A stretch of DNA of 64,000 bases from Hymenobacter terrenus. Lineage in GTDB: Bacteria > Bacteroidota > Bacteroidia > Cytophagales > Hymenobacteraceae. Positions 60,258-64,000 of the stretch are shown one piece after another. The position numbers and the translations under genes were made by a program. The DNA lies in the NCBI RefSeq assembly GCF_000972495.1, contig NZ_LATM01000001.1, forward strand, positions 827,241 to 891,240, written 5' to 3'. Under the pieces are notes generated by a model that had not been told where the DNA came from, did no database searches, and worked only from the letters and a program-made list of their open reading frames with translations. Positions within the stretch are counted from its first letter, which is position 1. Every line of letters begins with the position of its first letter.

Positions 60258-63200
60258 ATGTGGATAGTTAGGCTGGCGCTGGCGCGCCCATACACCTTTG
60301 TGGTGATGGCGCTGCTAATCCTGGTGGGCGGAGGGCTCACCATTCAGCGGATGGCGGTGGATATTTTTCCCGACATTCCAATCCCGGTCGTGGGCGTAGT
60401 CTGGGGTTATTCCGGCATTTCGCCCGAGGAAATGAACCAGCGCATCGTCATCCCAGTGGAGCGCGCTATTACCACCACGGTAAACAACGTGGAACACCAG
60501 GAAAGCCAGAGCCTGAAAGGTGTGGGGCTGATTAAGGTGTTTTTCCAGCCCGGCACCAACCCCGACGCGGGCGTGGCCCAGCTCACGGCCATCAGCCAGA
60601 CGCTGCTGGCGCGGCTGCCGCCGGGTATCACACCGCCGCTCATTATCCGCTACTCAGCCTCGAACGTGCCCATTGCCCAAACCTCGCTCAGCAGCGAGAC
60701 GCTGGGCGAATCGGACCTGTTTGACGCGGCCAATGCCTTCATCCGGCCGGGTCTGGCGGTAGTGCAGGGCGCATCGGTGCTGCTGCCCAATGGCGGCAAG
60801 CCCAAGCAAATCATGGTTGACCTCGACCCCGACAAACTGGCGGGTAAAAATCTGAGTGGCAACGATGTGGTGAACACCCTGTTGGCCCAGAACCTCATCA
60901 TCCCGGCGGGCTCGGCCAAAATCGGCGACCGGGAGTACGACGTGAAGCTCAACTCCAGCCCCGAGGCCATTGCCACTCTCAACGACTTGCCCATCAAGAC
61001 CGTGAATGGAACCACGGTGTACATCCGCGACGTGGCGTTTGTGCACGAGGGTGCGGCCGTGCAAACCAACATCGTGCGCCAGAACGGCCGCCGCACGGCC
61101 ATCATCCCCATCCTGAAAAGCGGGGCGGCCAGCACGCTCGACATCATCGACAAGATTAAAAAGGCGCTGCCGAACATTCAGGCCAACTCGCCGCCGGGCC
61201 TGGATATCAAGCTGTTGTTCGACCAATCCTTCTTCGTGCGGGCCAGCATAAAGGGCGTCATCGTGGAAGCCTGCATCGCGGCGGCGCTCACGGCCCTCAT
61301 GATTCTACTGTTTCTGGGCTCGTGGCGCTCCACGCTCATCATCGCCACCAGCATTCCACTGAGCATTCTGGTCAGCATTATTGTCATGAATATTCTCGGG
61401 CAAACGCTGAATATCATGACCTTGGGCGGGCTGAGCCTGGCCGTGGGTATTCTGGTGGATGACGCGACGGTGGAAATCGAAAACATTCATCGCAACATGG
61501 GCATGAAAAAGCTGCTCAAGCGCTCCATCCTCGATGGGGCTCAGCAGATTGCGACGCCGGCCCTGGTGGCCACGCTGGCCATTTGCATCGTGTTTGTGCC
61601 GGTGTTTTTTCTAGGCGGGGTGGCCTCGGCCATTTTCGCGCCCTTGGCCACGGCCGTGATTTTCGCCATGCTGGCCTCCTATCTGCTTAGCCGGACGCTG
61701 GTGCCCACGCTGGTGATGTACCTAATGCGCAAGGAGTTGCCTATCTATCATGCCCTCGAAGAGCCCGACCTGCCTAGCGCCCACGTACGCAACGGCCAGC
61801 CCGTGAGCAAGGTCGAGCGGGAGCTGGAAGCCATTCGGCGCGAGCAGTTTGAGAAAGCCCATCCCAGCGGCTCCGCGGGGGAAGAAGCCGAGGAAGCCAT
61901 CACCGACGCGGAGCGAAAATCGGCTGAAGGCATCACCAAAACCTGGATTTGGAAGCTGCACGTGGCTTTCGACCATCGGTTTGAGAAGTTTCGGGGTGGC
62001 TACGGCCAGGCCCTGGACTGGGCCCTGACCAACCGGCCGAAAGTAATTGTGGCCTTCGTGGTGCTGTTTGTCGGCTCGCTGGGCCTGTTCCCGCTGATTG
62101 GCCAGAACTTCTTCCCGACCGTGGATGCCGGCCAGCTGCGCCTGCACGTGCGGGTGCCCACCGGCACCCGGGTGGAGGAAACGGAGGTCCGGTTCCGGCA
62201 GGTGGAAGACGTGATTCGGAAAGTGATTCCGGCCGAGGAGCTGGACCTCGTGCTCGATAACATCGGCCTGCCCGTTATCCCCATTAACCTGTTACTCAGC
62301 GACAATCCTACCATTGGGGCCGGCGATGGCGAAATCCTGGTGAGCATGAAGGAAGAGCACGGCCCCACGGCGGAGTACATCAACGAAATCCGGCGTCGGC
62401 TGCACAAGGAGCAACCCGACCTGACCATCTTCTTCCAGCCGGCCGACATCGTGAACCAGACGCTGAACTTCGGCCTGCCCGCCCCAATTGACATTCAGGT
62501 AATCGGCCGCGACAAGGTTGCCAACCAGCGCATCGCGGGCGAGCTACGGGCGAAAATCAACAAGATTCCGGGCGTGGTCGATGCCTTTATTTACCAAGCC
62601 TTCGACCAGCCCCAGCTGCGCGTCGACATTGACCGGGTGCGGGCCCAGGAGGCCGGCCTGTCGCAGCGCGATATTGCTAATAACGTGCTGGTGAACCTGT
62701 CTTCCAGCACCCAGACCAGCCCCAACCAGTGGCTCAACCCGACCACCGGCGTGAACTACACCGTGGCCGTGCAGACGCCGCCTAGCGCCTTATCCACCCT
62801 CGACGAAATCGGCAACATTGGCGTGACCAGCGCCACCCAGACGCAGGCGCAGCTGCTCAGCAACTTCGCCACGCTGCGCCGCACCCAAACCACGGCCGTG
62901 GCCTCCGACTACAATATTCAGCGCACCGTGGACCTCTACGCCAGCGTTTCGGGTCGTGACCTGGGCGGCGTGAGCAAGGACATTCGTAAAATTCTGGCCG
63001 ACACCGAGAAAAGCCTTCCCAAAGGCACCACGCTGGCCCTGCGCGGGCAGGCCGATTCGATGCGCACGTCCTTTGCTGGCCTGGGGCTGGGGCTGGCCGG
63101 TGCCATCATCCTGGTTTACTTGCTGATGGTGGTCAACTTTCAGAGCTGGATCGACCCGCTAATCATCATTACCGCGCTGCCGGGGGCGCTAGCCGGCATT

Positions 63201-63590
63201 CTATGGATGCTATTCGTGACTCAAACCACCCTGAGCGTGCCGGCCCTGATGGGCGCTATTATGTGCATCGGCGTGGCCACGGCCAATAGTATTCTGCTGG
63301 TCACCTTCGCCAACGAGCGGCGCGAGGAAGAGCCCGATTTGAGTCCGCGCGACGCGGCCCTGGATGCCGGCTTCACCCGCCTGCGTCCGGTGCTGATGAC
63401 GGCCTTGGCCATGATTATCGGTCTGCTGCCCATGTCGTTGGGCATGGGCGAAGGCGGCGAACAAAATGCACCCCTCGGCCGCGCCGTGATTGGTGGCCTC
63501 CTGCTGGCGACAATTACCACACTGTTCTTCGTGCCGATTATGTTTTCGTATTTGAAGAAGCCCGTGCCCGTGCGTAATGCCGCTGCTTAG
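60258..63590 (+). CDS. RND-family efflux permease (AcrB/HAE1-like)
   Basis: An 1110-residue inner-membrane transporter. It begins with a single helix (PYTFVVMALLILVGGGLTIQ) and has the RND periplasmic porter layout. The proton-relay Asp pair is D401/D402 (LAVGILVDDATVEIENIH). The position of the AcrB relay lysine K940 is A1009 in IGVATANSILLV, so the relay differs from AcrB, as in other RND subgroups. The cytoplasmic link between TM6 and TM7 (about residues 491-588) is long and highly charged (KVERELEAIRREQFEKAH). It probably exports toxic compounds with the adaptor encoded next. Confidence 0.93.
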   Translation: MWIVRLALARPYTFVVMALLILVGGGLTIQRMAVDIFPDIPIPVVGVVWGYSGISPEEMNQRIVIPVERAITTTVNNVEHQESQSLKGVGLIKVFFQPGTNPDAGVAQLTAISQTLLARLPPGITPPLIIRYSASNVPIAQTSLSSETLGESDLFDAANAFIRPGLAVVQGASVLLPNGGKPKQIMVDLDPDKLAGKNLSGNDVVNTLLAQNLIIPAGSAKIGDREYDVKLNSSPEAIATLNDLPIKTVNGTTVYIRDVAFVHEGAAVQTNIVRQNGRRTAIIPILKSGAASTLDIIDKIKKALPNIQANSPPGLDIKLLFDQSFFVRASIKGVIVEACIAAALTALMILLFLGSWRSTLIIATSIPLSILVSIIVMNILGQTLNIMTLGGLSLAVGILVDDATVEIENIHRNMGMKKLLKRSILDGAQQIATPALVATLAICIVFVPVFFLGGVASAIFAPLATAVIFAMLASYLLSRTLVPTLVMYLMRKELPIYHALEEPDLPSAHVRNGQPVSKVERELEAIRREQFEKAHPSGSAGEEAEEAITDAERKSAEGITKTWIWKLHVAFDHRFEKFRGGYGQALDWALTNRPKVIVAFVVLFVGSLGLFPLIGQNFFPTVDAGQLRLHVRVPTGTRVEETEVRFRQVEDVIRKVIPAEELDLVLDNIGLPVIPINLLLSDNPTIGAGDGEILVSMKEEHGPTAEYINEIRRRLHKEQPDLTIFFQPADIVNQTLNFGLPAPIDIQVIGRDKVANQRIAGELRAKINKIPGVVDAFIYQAFDQPQLRVDIDRVRAQEAGLSQRDIANNVLVNLSSSTQTSPNQWLNPTTGVNYTVAVQTPPSALSTLDEIGNIGVTSATQTQAQLLSNFATLRRTQTTAVASDYNIQRTVDLYASVSGRDLGGVSKDIRKILADTEKSLPKGTTLALRGQADSMRTSFAGLGLGLAGAIILVYLLMVVNFQSWIDPLIIITALPGALAGILWMLFVTQTTLSVPALMGAIMCIGVATANSILLVTFANERREEEPDLSPRDAALDAGFTRLRPVLMTALAMIIGLLPMSLGMGEGGEQNAPLGRAVIGGLLLATITTLFFVPIMFSYLKKPVPVRNAAA

Positions 63591-63594
63591 TTTT

Positions 63595-63694
63595 GAACGT
63601 CATGCAGAGCGTAGCGAAGCATCTCGCTCGCGCAAGGAATCTATTCGATTGATTCACTACCACAAGCGAGATGCTTCGCTACGCTCTGCATGAC
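63595..63694. repeat. Family-A palindrome between RND permease and adaptor genes
   Basis: The left arm gaacgtcatgcagagcgtag and right arm ctacgctctgcatgac pair fully. Compared with other copies the core changed from gctgagcggagcc to gcagagcgtagc in both arms, a compensated change. It lies 25 bases before the adaptor start within an apparent operon. Confidence 0.88.
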
Positions 63695-63718
63695 CGTCTT
63701 TCTTGACTTTTCCTCCTA

Positions 63719-64000
63719 ATGTCCGATTCTAACTCCTCCGGCTCCGGCCGTTTCTGGCTGCTCATTTTCGTTGTGCTCTTGGTGTTTGGCGGCCTGTTTT
63801 TGTTGGGCTATGTGCCGCGCCACAAGCAGGAAAAAGCCCGCGACGCCGAGGCCCGGCAAACGGCCACGGAGACGCCAACCGTGACCGTAATACCCGCCAA
63901 GGCCGCGCCCGACACTACCACCGTCACCCTGCCCGCCGATACCCGGTCGCTACGCGAAACCTTCGTCTTTGCCCGGGCCAATGGCTTTGTGAAGTCTTGG
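63719..64000 (+). CDS. RND efflux periplasmic adaptor (membrane fusion protein), partial
   Basis: The first 94 codons run off the right edge. The ATG at 63719 begins MSDSNSSGSGRFWLLIFVVL, a short cytoplasmic tail and one transmembrane helix (about residues 11-31). A charged stretch follows (RHKQEKARDAEARQT), then the start of the barrel domain (PTVTVIPAKAAPDTTTVTLP). This order and its place right after an RND permease identify it as the adaptor that links the pump to an outer-membrane channel. The lipoyl and alpha-hairpin domains lie beyond the window. Confidence 0.85.
   Translation, partial: MSDSNSSGSGRFWLLIFVVLLVFGGLFLLGYVPRHKQEKARDAEARQTATETPTVTVIPAKAAPDTTTVTLPADTRSLRETFVFARANGFVKSW

Noticed and set aside
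59951..60343. 130-codon minus-strand frame overlapping the RND start
   Set aside because: No domain, overlaps the RND signal-anchor region, and has no start context.
60258..63590. CusA-type heavy-metal exporter
   Set aside because: I could not identify the methionine relay of HME pumps, and the overall layout is closer to the HAE1 multidrug group.

Overview
The window is a chromosomal stretch of a GC-rich member of the Bacteroidota, most likely Hymenobacter or a close relative in the Cytophagales. The evidence is two secreted proteins with C-terminal type IX secretion (T9SS) sorting domains, a TonB-dependent receptor, DUF2911 and DUF2382 proteins, the general absence of Shine-Dalgarno sequences (A- and pyrimidine-rich leaders instead), and several families of extragenic palindromes of the kind common in that genus. 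The genus is an inference from style; no rRNA or tRNA gene is visible. No phage, conjugative element, IS transposase or CRISPR array was seen.

Layout. 1-1.4 kb: SCO1-type copper chaperone and a lipoprotein cytochrome c. 1.8-9.1 kb: an Omp85-like barrel with a kinase-like N-terminal region, a PAP2 phosphatase, an SseB-like protein, an M28 peptidase and a slipin. 9.3-18.5 kb: a DUF2911 protein, an SDR-DUF2867 gene split by one in-frame TAG, topoisomerase III, YjbQ, hypotheticals, an array of palindromes with an exact 42-bp period, and two DUF2382 stress-type proteins. 18.5-23.6 kb: a minus-strand run of ATP-grasp ligase, MDR oxidoreductase, small DUF protein, LLM flavin monooxygenase and amino acid permease, which looks like an uncharacterised small-molecule pathway. 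24.3-30.5 kb: M48 peptidase, TonB receptor, M1 aminopeptidase and an NTF2-like protein. 30.5-34.2 kb: a worn patch with a probable carbonic anhydrase remnant, a frameshifted small membrane protein, a histidine kinase, a response regulator with a one-base frameshift, and a 56-residue secreted peptide gene. 34.6-39.7 kb: a three-subunit molybdenum hydroxylase with its XdhC maturation factor. 39.8-41.2 kb: a small lipoprotein and a T9SS cargo protein. 41.3-49.8 kb: a six-gene operon for the whole reductive pyrimidine degradation route. 50-57.5 kb: a modular GH16 beta-glucanase exported by T9SS and an 880-residue MGH1/GH63-like glycosidase. 57.6-64 kb: an SDR dehydrogenase, a divergent HxlR regulator/NAD(P)H oxidoreductase pair, and an RND efflux permease followed by the start of its adaptor.

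How the genes fit together. The pyrimidine operon (PreT/PreA, dihydropyrimidinase, beta-ureidopropionase, omega-aminotransferase, CoA-acylating semialdehyde dehydrogenase) can take uracil or thymine to acetyl-CoA or propionyl-CoA. With the nearby molybdenum hydroxylase it may form a nucleobase or heterocycle catabolic region. Every spacer of that operon holds a palindrome. The least explained items are the 42-bp palindrome array, the kinase-like Omp85 protein, the ATP-grasp/LLM operon, and the coding disruptions at 11.37, 31.38 and 33.40 kb.
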